From positions 26,689-90,688 of the forward strand of contig NZ_BIML01000020.1 in NCBI RefSeq assembly GCF_004001065.1: 64,000 nucleotides of DNA, read 5' to 3'. Positions 1 to 8,273 of the stretch are shown in pieces. A program made the position numbers and the translations under genes. The DNA comes from Paenibacillus xylaniclasticus. Its GTDB lineage: Bacteria; Bacillota; Bacilli; Paenibacillales; Paenibacillaceae. Under the pieces are notes generated by a model. The model had not been told where the DNA came from. It saw nothing but the letters and a program-made list of their open reading frames with translations, and did no database searches. How positions within the stretch are numbered: the stretch's first letter is position 1; every line of letters starts with the position of its first letter.

Positions 1-448
1 CGACAAGCGTGCTGCCCGATTTCACGGCATCTCGGCATGCGGATATTCTCGCATCCTCAATACCAAGTGATGACAAGGCACGATCGTACGGACCGTTATT
101 CCGGTTGAACCCGACCCCTGACAAGTAGGCTGCTCCGGCAAGCGGGGCAGCCCCAGCGAATGAGATGCTGCCCATCGTAATGCCGGCCGTAGTAATCGAA
201 TTGCCTACTAACGAAGTACGGCGCAGCTCGCCGCTCTCATAATCGCTGTCTGACAGATGCTCACGCGTATCAACCAGCTCCATGAGCTCATCGACGTGGA
301 CGCCGCTTTCTGCTTCCAGTGCACGGGAATGATAGCCATCCTTCGCGATTACCTTCATCTCACCAGGGGTGAAGCCGGCCTGGAGCAATTGCTGTACTGC
401 ATGGATCGCTTCGCGTTCTGACGCGAATACCCCTATTTTGCTTGCCAT
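1..448 (-). CDS. YflT-type general stress protein (partial, C-terminus off the left edge)
   Basis: The reading frame starts at ATG 448, behind a GGGAGG ribosome binding site, and runs off the window, so about 149 residues are visible. The N-terminus (MASKIGVFASEREAI) followed by a short alpha/beta segment, then a Gly/Ala-rich stretch that could pack against a membrane, matches the heat-induced stress protein YflT / 17M family. The molecular role of that family is not established; members are typically under sigma-B control. Its position back to back with the rsbV-rsbW-sigB operon supports a place in the general stress response. A hairpin followed by a T-rich tract lies in its leader. No clear sigma-B promoter was found upstream of it. 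Confidence 0.75.
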   Translation of the reverse strand, partial: MASKIGVFASEREAIHAVQQLLQAGFTPGEMKVIAKDGYHSRALEAESGVHVDELMELVDTREHLSDSDYESGELRRTSLVGNSITTAGITMGSISFAGAAPLAGAAYLSGVGFNRNNGPYDRALSSLGIEDARISACRDAVKSGSTLV

Positions 449-472
449 TATGAAGCGCCTCCCTGTCTGAAT

Positions 473-510
473 AAAAGCCGCCCCGGCCTGAGAGTGTATC
501 TCCGGTCGGC
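473..510 (-). terminator. Terminator-like hairpin in the leader of the YflT-type gene
   Basis: On the minus strand GCCG-CCGGAGA pairs with TCTC-CCGG-CGGC and is followed by CTTTTATTC. It lies about 25 bases upstream of the ATG at 448, inside the expected leader, so it may be an attenuator rather than the end of a transcript. Confidence 0.4.
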
Positions 511-643
511 TCATTGTGAATAATCGGTTACATTATGCCCGAAGCCGCTGCTTCTATCCCGCATACTGCTGCCTCGCCATTCAAGAAAGGGACGGAATTG
601 AAGGGAAGCCACTACTCTCCAGCCAGATCCGGAGCCATGTAAT

Positions 644-670
644 GTTTCAACAAGGACGGATTGCGGTTAT
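644..670 (+). promoter_or_regulatory. Candidate sigma-B promoter of rsbV-rsbW-sigB
   Basis: GTTTCA (644-649), a 15-base spacer, then GGTTAT (665-670). This is close to the sigma-B consensus GTTTWW-N12-15-GGGWAW. Autoregulation from a sigma-B promoter before rsbV is the rule in Bacillus. The match is by eye only. Confidence 0.5.
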
Positions 671-734
671 GGTTATTTCATAGATAATAATAGAAGAACA
701 ACCGGCAACGATTCCAATAAAGTGGGGTATGGTC

Positions 735-1064
735 ATGAAAGCACCCGATAAGTTTTATCTTCGAACCGAGAATCAAGAAGGACGCTGTACGGTCTATGTG
801 AACGGCGAGCTGGATTTGGAGTCTGCGTCGCAGATGCGTGCTGCTATGGCGACGCTCGTCGAACTGACCGACCGCGAGCTTGTACTTAATCTTCGGGAGC
901 TTCGTTATATAGACAGCACTGGCATCGGCATTCTCGTCTCGGTGCTCAAAGCGCGACATGCGAAGCAAGCGCCGTTCATCGTAGAAGCCATTCCGCCGAA
1001 TATCCGCAAGCTGTTCGACATGACGGGCATTACGCCTTTCTTGACGGGCACAGCTACATCATGA
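735..1064 (+). CDS. rsbV: Anti-sigma-B factor antagonist RsbV (STAS domain)
   Basis: A 109-residue single STAS-domain protein. The conserved IDSTGIGIL segment carries the serine that RsbW phosphorylates; unphosphorylated RsbV binds RsbW and frees sigma-B. An ATG at 729 overlaps the GGGG ribosome binding site (724-727), so ATG 735, seven bases downstream, is preferred. The gene is first of a three-gene operon: its stop overlaps an ATG at 1061 (ATGA), and rsbW and sigB follow without a gap. Activity is expected to depend on a PP2C phosphatase that removes the phosphate; the receiver-PP2C gene at 3931-5145 is the obvious local candidate. The identity is firm from sequence and gene order. Confidence 0.93.
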   Translation: MKAPDKFYLRTENQEGRCTVYVNGELDLESASQMRAAMATLVELTDRELVLNLRELRYIDSTGIGILVSVLKARHAKQAPFIVEAIPPNIRKLFDMTGITPFLTGTATS

Positions 1065-1087
1065 GCAGAGAGGAGAACAATGGTACG

Positions 1088-1567
1088 ATGAATACGAAAG
1101 ATGAAATCGTTACAATTTTCGTTCCCGCTGCCGCTGAATATGTCGATCTCGTTCGACTTGCACTGTACGGCATCGCCTGCAAGATGGGCTTCTCTTATGA
1201 AGAAATTGAAGATATGAAGGTTGCGTTGTCAGAAGCTTGCAACAACGCCATTCTACACGCATACGGAGACCTGCAGGACGGAGCAGCTGTCATCTCCACA
1301 GCACAAGAGCCACGTGTTGAGATTCGGTTTATTAAACAAGCGGATGCATTATCAATCGTCGTGAAGGACGATGGGACAAGCTTCGATGCGGCGGCTGCCG
1401 CCCGCCAGGCCGAGTCCATGCACGGGAAATCGATCGCCGATCTTGAAGCGGGCGGACTCGGTCTTTATCTTATGCAAGCATTAATGGATCAAGTGGAGGT
1501 ATTAAGCGGCGAAGGTACGCAAGTCTTGATGACCAAGCGATTAACAAGAAGCGGGGAATGGGCATGA
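1088..1567 (+). CDS. rsbW: Serine kinase / anti-sigma-B factor RsbW
   Basis: A GHKL-fold kinase that binds and inhibits sigma-B and phosphorylates RsbV. Visible family landmarks are the segment EDMKVALSEACNNAILHAY (N-box), a DDGTSFD Mg/ATP segment and GGLGLYLM (G-box lid). Start choice: ATG 1061 overlaps the rsbV stop but has no ribosome binding site. ATG 1088 has AGAGGAG 12 bases upstream and gives an N-terminus of the same length as Bacillus subtilis RsbW, so it is preferred, giving 159 residues. The 3' end overlaps sigB, which suggests translational coupling of inhibitor and sigma factor. Confidence 0.93.
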   Translation: MNTKDEIVTIFVPAAAEYVDLVRLALYGIACKMGFSYEEIEDMKVALSEACNNAILHAYGDLQDGAAVISTAQEPRVEIRFIKQADALSIVVKDDGTSFDAAAAARQAESMHGKSIADLEAGGLGLYLMQALMDQVEVLSGEGTQVLMTKRLTRSGEWA

Positions 1568-2337
1568 CCACCCCATCTTCACTGCAGCTGCAAGAGAGCA
1601 CAGAGCTAATTGCGGCTTACCAGCGGGCTCCGAACAACGACATTGCGACTGTGCTAATTGAACGGCACACGCCGATGGTAAGGATGGCCGCTGGCAAAAT
1701 CGCTCGTAACCGTCCGGATCTGTTCGAGGATCTTGTACAGGTTGGCCAAATGTCACTTCTCAAGCTTTTCCGCCAATATGATCCGTCCGTAGGTGTTCAA
1801 TTCGAGCCTTACGCGATGAAGAGCATTATCGGTCATATGAAAAATTATCTCCGTGACAAATCATGGTATATCCAAGTTCCACGACGAATTAAAGAGAAGG
1901 GTATTGCAGTCCAGCAGGCCATCGATGAACTGACTATCCGGCTGGAGCGTTCGCCAAAAATCGAAGAAATTGCAGAGCATATGGAGCTTACCGTTGAAGA
2001 AACAGTCGAAATATTAGGCGGACGGGATTTGTACCACTATGTATCACTGGATACTCCGATCAGCGAGGAGGACAGTACGACGACGCTTGGAGAATTAATC
2101 GGGACACAGCTAGATGATTTCGAGCATATCGACAAGAAGCTTGATATCGAATCGGCGATGGCTGCATTGAAGCCAGAGGAACGAACGGTTCTGAAGCTCG
2201 TATTTGAGGACGGCGAACCGCAGAGGCTTATCGCTGAGCAGCTTGGCGTATCCCAAATGAGCATCTCCCGAATTCAACGACGAGCCATTGAGAAGCTAAG
2301 GCGCAGCTTGTCTGAGCATGGACGGGACGAATCCTAG
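1564..2337 (+). CDS. sigB: RNA polymerase sigma-B factor
   Basis: A group 3 sigma-70 factor of 257 residues. Region 2 is visible around DLVQVGQMSLLKLFRQYDP, followed by the -10 recognition part (YAMKSIIGHMKNYLRDKSW). Region 3 includes VPRRIKEKG, and region 4 ends in a helix-turn-helix (LIAEQLGVSQMSISRIQRRA). ATG 1558 is too close to GCGGGGA (1551-1557); ATG 1564 has normal spacing. The gene overlaps the end of rsbW. No rsbX follows. A hairpin at 2364-2403 may end the operon. Order and sequence make this a clear general stress sigma factor. Confidence 0.93.
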   Translation: MTTPSSLQLQESTELIAAYQRAPNNDIATVLIERHTPMVRMAAGKIARNRPDLFEDLVQVGQMSLLKLFRQYDPSVGVQFEPYAMKSIIGHMKNYLRDKSWYIQVPRRIKEKGIAVQQAIDELTIRLERSPKIEEIAEHMELTVEETVEILGGRDLYHYVSLDTPISEEDSTTTLGELIGTQLDDFEHIDKKLDIESAMAALKPEERTVLKLVFEDGEPQRLIAEQLGVSQMSISRIQRRAIEKLRRSLSEHGRDES

Positions 2338-2363
2338 CCTATAGACAATCTGCTAATACACAG

Positions 2364-2406
2364 CGCACCGACATCGCCAGCATGACAGGCAGAAGTCGGT
2401 GCGTTT
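2364..2406 (+). terminator. Possible terminator of the rsbV-rsbW-sigB operon
   Basis: CGCACCGAC (2364-2372) pairs perfectly with GTCGGTGCG (2395-2403), followed by TTTGCTC. The loop is long (22 bases) and the T-run short, so efficiency is uncertain. Confidence 0.45.
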
Positions 2407-2462
2407 GCTCTATCTGATGCTAAGACCCTTCACTACAGCGATGTTCCTTATGGTCAACTTCA

Positions 2463-2489
2463 GTTGAACTGGTTCAGCCGTTCGGGTTA
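2463..2489 (+). promoter_or_regulatory. Candidate sigma-B-like promoter before corA
   Basis: GTTGAA (2463-2468), a 15-base spacer, then GGGTTA (2484-2489): the same geometry as the element before rsbV, with one or two departures from the sigma-B consensus in each hexamer. It lies about 50 bases upstream of the corA start. The -35-like part overlaps a perfect palindrome TCAACTTCAGTTGA (2454-2467). Confidence 0.25.
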
Positions 2490-2540
2490 TGATGGAGAAG
2501 CATTTACGATTCGGACAGGAATAACGGCAGGAGGCTTTGT

Positions 2541-3833
2541 ATGAACGAACGAACGTTTCGGTTTCCGTCCGGCTGGGAGTGGGTGCAGCTGCGGCAGCCC
2601 TTCGCACAAGAGCTGCATGCAATGATGCCGAGAGACGAGCGGTCGGGCATACAGGCGGAGCTATCTGCCTCATCATTGATACCCCCACGCTCTAGTCGAA
2701 CGGTAGTGCCGGCCAAGCACGCGGCTGCAAGCCGCATACTAATCGAATCCAGACGCAAGAAGCTCGAATATAATCAAGCACACTCGCGTCTTCATAGCTT
2801 GAAGCAGCGGCTTCCAGAATGCTCAGCCTGGTTGGACGGCTGCTTCGATAGAAGCGTGAACCATATTGTCGTACATCGGCTGCAGAACGGTGAGCCTGTA
2901 CTGTATGGGACGCTGCTAATTCAGCAGTCGAGCGATCAGGCTGACATCCAGCCTTTCCGCTTCTGGGTAACCTCGGCAAAGCTCATCACGATCCATGAGG
3001 ATTGGCGGTTATCCATTCGACTCCAGCAGCCGCCTTGGGACGTCCAGCTGCAGCAGTGCTCCTCGGGCCAAGAAGCGTTCGTTACGATTCTTACCGAGCT
3101 GCTAGAGCCTATTCACTACGGACTGGACGACTTTGAACAAAGTCTTGGCAAGCTTGAGCACGCCATAAGACGCCCCAGACGCCGCAGCCGGATGAATCTT
3201 ATGACGACCATCCTCGAACGAAGATACGATTTATTGCACTGGCACCGCATGTTCATGTCAATTAAGGAGCTGAATGGAGCGGTCAAGGAGGCGTTCGTAT
3301 CGCTTCCACTATTCGAACGAGAACCGTTCCAGCGGCTGCAGCATAAGCTGGAGCGGATTGAGGCGCTGCTTAAGACGTATACCGCCGAGATCGATACGCT
3401 CATCTCTATGGACGACGCGATATCCAGCTTCCGCGGCAACGATATTATGAAGACGCTGACCATGATTACCGTCCTGTTCGCGCCGGCAATGGTTGTCGGG
3501 ACGCTGTGGGGGATGAATTTTGTTGATCTACCTTGGACTGCCAAGCCATGGGGCTTTGTCAGCATGTGTGCAATCGTTATCGCCGCAACAGCGCTCATCT
3601 TCTTATGGATATGGCGTAAGGACTGGACAGGTAATGTACTGAACACGCAGAATATCCCGCCGCCGCAGAATAAAGATCTCGAGTCGGCAGCTTCGCATGA
3701 GCTTCGTCGCTCCCGCAAAGGCACGATCAGCGTCAAGCCGAATGACACAGATCATGCCGACAGTCAGCATAAGAAGGTCAGTGCGTTCAGCGATACGTCA
3801 TTCACAGAGGGGAAGTCTCGCAGACGCAGCTAA
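2541..3833 (+). CDS. corA: CorA-family magnesium/divalent cation transporter
   Basis: A 430-residue CorA-family channel-type transporter. A long soluble alpha-helical N-terminal region is followed by the hallmark GMN motif (LWGMNFVDLPW) at the end of the first of two C-terminal membrane helices (about 310-330 and 342-360). A charged cytoplasmic tail of about 70 residues rich in Lys, Arg and Ser follows and is longer than usual. The start has AGGAGG at good spacing. The loop after GMN has the sequence VDLPW rather than the common acidic MPE-type loop, so ion preference (Mg2+, Co2+ or Zn2+) cannot be set from sequence. It lies between the sigB operon and the converging phosphatase gene. Confidence 0.85.
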   Translation: MNERTFRFPSGWEWVQLRQPFAQELHAMMPRDERSGIQAELSASSLIPPRSSRTVVPAKHAAASRILIESRRKKLEYNQAHSRLHSLKQRLPECSAWLDGCFDRSVNHIVVHRLQNGEPVLYGTLLIQQSSDQADIQPFRFWVTSAKLITIHEDWRLSIRLQQPPWDVQLQQCSSGQEAFVTILTELLEPIHYGLDDFEQSLGKLEHAIRRPRRRSRMNLMTTILERRYDLLHWHRMFMSIKELNGAVKEAFVSLPLFEREPFQRLQHKLERIEALLKTYTAEIDTLISMDDAISSFRGNDIMKTLTMITVLFAPAMVVGTLWGMNFVDLPWTAKPWGFVSMCAIVIAATALIFLWIWRKDWTGNVLNTQNIPPPQNKDLESAASHELRRSRKGTISVKPNDTDHADSQHKKVSAFSDTSFTEGKSRRRS

Positions 3834-3859
3834 TCTCCCGTAGTCCAGCGCATTCGACG

Positions 3860-3902
3860 AATAAGCCTCCTCCTCCGATCAATCGGAAGCGGGAGGCTTA
3901 TT
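3860..3902. terminator. Bidirectional terminator between corA and the RsbY-like gene
   Basis: AATAAGCCTCC (3860-3870) pairs perfectly with GGAGGCTTATT (3892-3902), with a nested TCCGAT/ATCGGA hairpin inside. It sits between two converging genes. Confidence 0.75.
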
Positions 3903-3930
3903 GTCACATTCGTATATCCGAAGCGGGCTA

Positions 3931-5145
3931 TTATTTCAACTCGATCCACAGCAAGCATTGATCGTCCGAATGGCCTCCTGCTTCCTCGCTGCCGAACAAC
4001 TCTCTTGTCCACTGCTCCAAGAACGTAGACTCGCTTCCGCTAGACAACGTATTGCGGAGCCGTTCCACCGGATCTATAGGCTCACTATCATCCTCTGAAC
4101 GGCTGGACCAATCCAGTAATCCGTCTGTCACGAGTACGATCCGGTCTCCAGAAGCAATGCTGACCGATTGCTTGTGCACTTTAATCCCTTCGAACAAGCC
4201 GATCGCCGGGCTTCCGCCTGCTATGCGCGTCGCCTCCTCGGCTCCTCGGTGAAAGACCAGTCCTGGCGGATGACCGGCATTGACATATTCAGCCGTCCCT
4301 AGTTCCAAATCGATAATCATGTAAATTCCGGTAAAGTAATATTGGATCAGCTGGTCTGAGAAATGCAGCTGCATCGCCCGGCGATTCAGTTCTGTTATGA
4401 CATCTTCCGGATCGGTCAGCTTGCTCATAACCTCCTTCAGCACAGAGGCGATGAACATACAGACAAGCGAGGATGAAATACCGTGACCCATCGCATCAAT
4501 AACAGCAACCGCATAACGGTGATCATCGAGCCGATGCCAAGCGTACAAATCTCCCGACAGCTCCTCGGACGGGCGGTAGATCGCATCGATAACGATCTGA
4601 TCATTCTCAAGCCGCTGTGGCAGAACCGCATACTGAACTTCCCGCGCAAGTCTAAGCTCGTCGCGCAGCCTGCGGTCCCGCTCCTTGTGCCAGTTTTTCT
4701 CCTGCTTCAATCTGAGTGCAGAGCGAATGCGCGCCATCAGCTCCACCCGGTTAATTGGCTTCGTGACATAATCGGCCGCTCCCGCATCCAGCGCTTCGGC
4801 CAGCTTCTTCGAATCACCAATTGCCGTCACCATAATAATCGGCACGTCCTTAAGTCGTTCCGAGCGATGAATCGTACGGCAAGCAGTAATGCCATCGATG
4901 CGAGGCATCATCATATCGAGCAGAATCAAATCCGCAACCGACTCCTCAGAAGCCGGCCGCTGATCGCTCCCGTCCTCCGTCAGCCCCAGCCGCTCATAAA
5001 GCTCAAGCGCCGAAGAGCATGAGCTTATATTGTAATAGCCTGCCCGTTTCAGCATCTCCTGCACAACCGTAACGTTCATGGCGTTATCATCGACAATAAT
5101 GATTCGCATGTTGTACCGTCCGTCGCTTCGTTCTTGTCCACTCAT
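3931..5145 (-). CDS. Response regulator fused to PP2C-type serine phosphatase (RsbY/RsbU-like)
   Basis: A 404-residue protein. The receiver domain (about 14-135) has the acidic pair in IIIVDDN, phospho-acceptor aspartate in LILLDMMMP and the lysine in VTKPI. A SpoIIE/RsbU-type PP2C domain (about 185-404) carries ELSGDLY, IDAMGHG and VLVTDGLLD metal-binding aspartates. This is the architecture of RsbY, which in the Bacillus cereus group dephosphorylates RsbV-P under control of the sensor kinase RsbK. Its position beside rsbVW-sigB supports the same job here; no RsbK-like kinase is in the window. The start ATG 5145 has GAGGG at normal spacing. An exact GGGTAT (sigma-B-like -10) lies at 5242-5237, but its -35 partner is weak. 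Confidence 0.85.
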   Translation of the reverse strand: MSGQERSDGRYNMRIIIVDDNAMNVTVVQEMLKRAGYYNISSCSSALELYERLGLTEDGSDQRPASEESVADLILLDMMMPRIDGITACRTIHRSERLKDVPIIMVTAIGDSKKLAEALDAGAADYVTKPINRVELMARIRSALRLKQEKNWHKERDRRLRDELRLAREVQYAVLPQRLENDQIVIDAIYRPSEELSGDLYAWHRLDDHRYAVAVIDAMGHGISSSLVCMFIASVLKEVMSKLTDPEDVITELNRRAMQLHFSDQLIQYYFTGIYMIIDLELGTAEYVNAGHPPGLVFHRGAEEATRIAGGSPAIGLFEGIKVHKQSVSIASGDRIVLVTDGLLDWSSRSEDDSEPIDPVERLRNTLSSGSESTFLEQWTRELFGSEEAGGHSDDQCLLWIELK

Positions 5146-5309
5146 TGCTTACCCTCGTTTCTGATGCCGCTGTTCTTACCTGCCGCCAATAGCAGCTTTG
5201 CCGTCCTCTTTCACCGGTTCCTATCGTCTTTCTCTTATACCCGTCGGGTACGTCGACGAATCACCTGCCATCCTCTACGCCCGCTGTCCTCCTACTTCCC
5301 TTATTGTAC

Positions 5310-5351
5310 AAAAAAACTGCCCCGGGATGCGATCATCTCGCACCGGGGCAG
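5310..5351 (-). terminator. Terminator of the bdbD-bdbC operon
   Basis: On the minus strand CTGCCCCGG pairs with CCGGGGCAG around a nested TGCGA/TCGCA hairpin, followed by seven T residues. Confidence 0.85.
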
Positions 5352-5372
5352 TCCCTACACCATTCAATCCCA

Positions 5373-5840
5373 TTAGTTCGACAGCTCGTACGTTGGCTCC
5401 GCATCTTCCGACTTAGAGGCACGAAGCGTAAGCCACAAATTGCCGGTAATCAAGACGAAAGCTATGAACGCCATCAATGGAATGGTAATAACACCGAACC
5501 AATCCAAATAATCTTCATTGCATGGCACCCCTACTGAGCAGGGCATCAGCTTCGCAAGCCCGGGAATTTTCTGCTCCGCGTAGTGATAAGCAGAAATAAG
5601 ACCACCAATAACGCTGAGCGGCAGCGTATAGGAGGCCATTCTTCGGTCTCCTCTGTACGCCGCCATCCCAAGCAGGATGACAAGCGGATACATAAAGATA
5701 CGTTGGAACCAGCACAGCCGGCATGGCTCGAAATGCATCACTTCACTAAGAAACAAGCTGCCTGCAGTCGCCACGAACGACACGATCCAGGCCATCACAA
5801 TGCCGTAATTGCGAAAGAAAGAGGAACGCTCAGCGTTCAT
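5373..5840 (-). CDS. bdbC: DsbB-family disulfide bond formation protein (BdbC-like)
   Basis: A 155-residue integral membrane quinone-linked thiol oxidoreductase with four predicted helices. It has the first redox pair as CxxC in FEPCRLCWFQR (about 38-48) and a second cysteine pair in an outer loop (PCSVGVPC, about 100-107), as in DsbB/BdbC. It would re-oxidise the partner BdbD, encoded four bases upstream in the same operon. The C-terminal tail is polar. Both the partner gene and the shared terminator support a functional pair for disulfide formation outside the membrane. Confidence 0.9.
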   Translation of the reverse strand: MNAERSSFFRNYGIVMAWIVSFVATAGSLFLSEVMHFEPCRLCWFQRIFMYPLVILLGMAAYRGDRRMASYTLPLSVIGGLISAYHYAEQKIPGLAKLMPCSVGVPCNEDYLDWFGVITIPLMAFIAFVLITGNLWLTLRASKSEDAEPTYELSN

Positions 5841-5844
5841 ATGA

Positions 5845-6579
5845 TTACGCCCCCTCTTCCTCCAGCTCCTTCAGCGCCTTCTCGATGGCAACCTTAACCG
5901 AAGGGTAATCCATTGCTTTGCTGCCGCTTACCTTCGTTCCGTTCACGAACAATGTCGGCGTACCTGTTATGCCAAGCGGACGGATCTTGGACATCTGGCT
6001 TTTCAATTCTTTGGCATACTTTTTGTTCTCGATATCCGAGCGGAGCTTCTCGTAATCGATGTCCAGCTGCAGATCTTGTGCCATCTTCACCAGATAGTCA
6101 ACCGTCGCCCAAATTTGGTTTTCAGGCGGCTGGTTCGCGTACAGGGCATCATAATATTTCCAGAAGGCGTCGTTATCCTGATGATAAACGGCAAGTCCCG
6201 CAAGCGCCGCTGTCTCTGAGTCTGGACCAAGGAAATGGTAGTTCATAAATGACAGGGATACGATTCCTTTGTCGATATATTCTTTCATTAATTCAGGCTT
6301 GACGTCTTGCGTGAAAACTTGGCAGGCCGGACACTTGAAATCGCCGAATTCGACGATTTTCACCTTCGCGTCCTTGCTGCCCAATGTTGGCAGCTTTTCA
6401 TAATTGAATTCTGCCGGGTCCGGCTTTGGCATGAACGCCAGCACCAGAATAATGGCTATAACAACGATCCCGCCCGTCGCATACATTAACCGGCGAATCG
6501 TCTGCTGTCTTCTCTTGGCGCGCTCTCGCTGTTCCTTGCGATTGTTCTTATAGTCAATCTTGCTGACTGCTTGACCCAT
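5845..6579 (-). CDS. bdbD: DsbA-family thiol-disulfide oxidoreductase, membrane anchored (BdbD-like)
   Basis: A 244-residue protein with a Lys/Arg-rich N-terminus and one membrane anchor (about 32-50), then a thioredoxin fold with the active site FGDFKCPACQVF (CPAC, about 77-88). The helical insertion and a late cis-Pro loop (ITGTPTLFVNG) are typical of DsbA/BdbD. It oxidises cysteines in exported proteins and is re-oxidised by BdbC, encoded directly downstream. The true start is ATG 6579 with GGGAGG seven bases upstream; the preceding TTG adds nothing. In Bacillus, BdbC/BdbD pairs serve competence pilus and ComX-era functions as well as other secreted proteins; a role for this pair in peptides made elsewhere in the window is speculative. 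Confidence 0.9.
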   Translation of the reverse strand: MGQAVSKIDYKNNRKEQRERAKRRQQTIRRLMYATGGIVVIAIILVLAFMPKPDPAEFNYEKLPTLGSKDAKVKIVEFGDFKCPACQVFTQDVKPELMKEYIDKGIVSLSFMNYHFLGPDSETAALAGLAVYHQDNDAFWKYYDALYANQPPENQIWATVDYLVKMAQDLQLDIDYEKLRSDIENKKYAKELKSQMSKIRPLGITGTPTLFVNGTKVSGSKAMDYPSVKVAIEKALKELEEEGA

Positions 6580-6668
6580 CAAAGTCCCTCCCTTTCTGAA
6601 ATGGCATAGATACCCCCATTATAACTGCCAAATGTTAAATTGACATTAAAACAATTTGAAAAGTTTAC

Positions 6669-7988
6669 TCACTTCCATACCCGCTTCAATTTAAATGTCT
6701 CCTGCAAATATCCGAGCACCGATACTGGACTCATAATCATTTGATAAAACAGTACATACAACACGAAAGCGAACCGGTTCTTGCGTATCCGGAGTTGAAG
6801 CGAACGAAACACCTTTTTCTGATATCGATACAAAATATAGTTCTGCAGCATGGCGAGCGGCAATACGAGCAGCGTCATAGGTCCGGCGACCCAGTAATAG
6901 CCGAACATCGCCATAATAAGCCCAGGCAGCCAGCAGAACGTGTACACCGAATCGATAAAAGGCATGACGAGATTCACGCCGGTTAAATATTTGACGAACG
7001 GAATAGGCTGACTCCATGGCTTGATCAGCTTGAGCGCTTCGATCATCCCTCTTGCCCATCGGCTGCGCTGACGGACAAAATGCTTCAACGTATTCGGTAC
7101 ATCGGTAAACGCGACCGACAGCGGCTCGAAATAAACGTTCCAGCCGTTACCGAGCATCCGCCATGTCAAAACAATGTCCTCACCGATCGCATCCGGCCAG
7201 CCCCCAATAGCTCGTACGGCGTCCGTCTTATATAATGAGAACGCCCCTTGCGCAACGAGCGTGCCTTGGAACAGCCCTTGCAGCCGCTTAATGCTTGCAA
7301 TTCCGAGAAAATAGTCCCACTCCTGCACCCTTGTCACCAGATTATAGCGGCTGTTCCGAACGAGCACAGCGCCTGCAACGGCACATACCGTATCGGGCGA
7401 TGTATGGTAACGGGCTACGATATGGCTGAGTGCATACGGATGAAGCAGCGTATCTGCATCGAGCGTAACGATAAGCGGAGTCTCCACCCTCTTAAGCGCT
7501 TCGTTAAGTGCATAATGCTTGCCAGGACGCTCGACTCGCATCACGTCGACACGAAGACCAAGCTGCTCTCCCGCTTCCACTGCAGCGTCTGCTGTCCGGT
7601 CTGATGAGCCGTTATCAATGACGATAATATGCAGCGGACCGGCATAGTTTTGCTTACGTACATAAGCGAGAGTGGAGCCAATCGACTTCTCCTCATTGCG
7701 GCACGCGATCAAGATCGTAAGCGGATCATCTGGCAGCTCGACAGCGAGCGGCGGCTGGCGGTCAAGCAGCAGACTAACGACCATAAAGGCGTTCATATAT
7801 CCGGGAACATAAGCAATGCCTGCAATAATTGCTGCACTGACAGACACGGTAACGAATTGACCTAGATCCATTACCCAAGGAAGAGATAAATAAATGGACA
7901 GAATGGTCCATATTATCGCAGCCGCATGACTGATTATAAATTTGGTCTTAATCGACAAATAAAATTTCCGTCGTTTAGATGATTCCAT
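6669..7988 (-). CDS. Membrane glycosyltransferase family 2 (poly-GlcNAc/cellulose-synthase-like)
   Basis: A 439-residue processive-type GT2 enzyme. Two N-terminal membrane helices (about 15-75) precede the GT-A domain with VIDNGSSDRT, the DxD-type metal site in VTLDADTLL, the GED acceptor motif in IGEDIVLTWRM and the QxxRW signature in RQRSRWARGM. Three or more C-terminal membrane helices follow. This layout fits hexosamine or glucan polymerases that synthesise and export polysaccharide. No deacetylase or partner genes flank it, so the polymer is unknown. The start ATG 7988 has AGGTGA seven bases upstream. A long AT-rich leader precedes it. Confidence 0.85.
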   Translation of the reverse strand: MESSKRRKFYLSIKTKFIISHAAAIIWTILSIYLSLPWVMDLGQFVTVSVSAAIIAGIAYVPGYMNAFMVVSLLLDRQPPLAVELPDDPLTILIACRNEEKSIGSTLAYVRKQNYAGPLHIIVIDNGSSDRTADAAVEAGEQLGLRVDVMRVERPGKHYALNEALKRVETPLIVTLDADTLLHPYALSHIVARYHTSPDTVCAVAGAVLVRNSRYNLVTRVQEWDYFLGIASIKRLQGLFQGTLVAQGAFSLYKTDAVRAIGGWPDAIGEDIVLTWRMLGNGWNVYFEPLSVAFTDVPNTLKHFVRQRSRWARGMIEALKLIKPWSQPIPFVKYLTGVNLVMPFIDSVYTFCWLPGLIMAMFGYYWVAGPMTLLVLPLAMLQNYILYRYQKKVFRSLQLRIRKNRFAFVLYVLFYQMIMSPVSVLGYLQETFKLKRVWK

Positions 7989-8154
7989 ACTTCATTCACC
8001 TAGCTTATGCAGTTCGCTCATGTGTTAGCAAGACCTCGAATAAACAATATGAGGCTCTGAAATAAATCCCATAAGGACTTTTCCTGCTAAGCAAAAATCG
8101 CAAAAAATAATGTTAATAACTAATATGTCTAAAAGTTTCTGTGTAATAACATAC

Positions 8155-8184
8155 ATTTTACAGGAAAATGAGTTTTTTGTTCAA
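8155..8184 (-). promoter_or_regulatory. Candidate sigma-A promoter of the GT2 gene
   Basis: On the minus strand TTGAAC, an 18-base spacer, then TAAAAT. It would give a leader of about 165 bases in an AT-rich stretch with no ORF. Confidence 0.35.
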
Positions 8185-8205
8185 TTTTTTTAGCAATAAA
8201 CAAAA

Positions 8206-8250
8206 GCAGGGCTGTACAGAAATCAGTATTACTGACTTCTGTACAGCCCC
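8206..8250 (-). terminator. Terminator hairpin downstream of the GH1 gene
   Basis: GGGCTGTACAGAA (8209-8221) pairs perfectly with TTCTGTACAGCCC (8237-8249), continued by TCAGT/ACTGA inside. The minus-strand tail is only moderately T-rich (CTTTTGTTTATT). Confidence 0.65.
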
Positions 8251-8273
8251 TAAAGATGCTGAATGATTATAAT

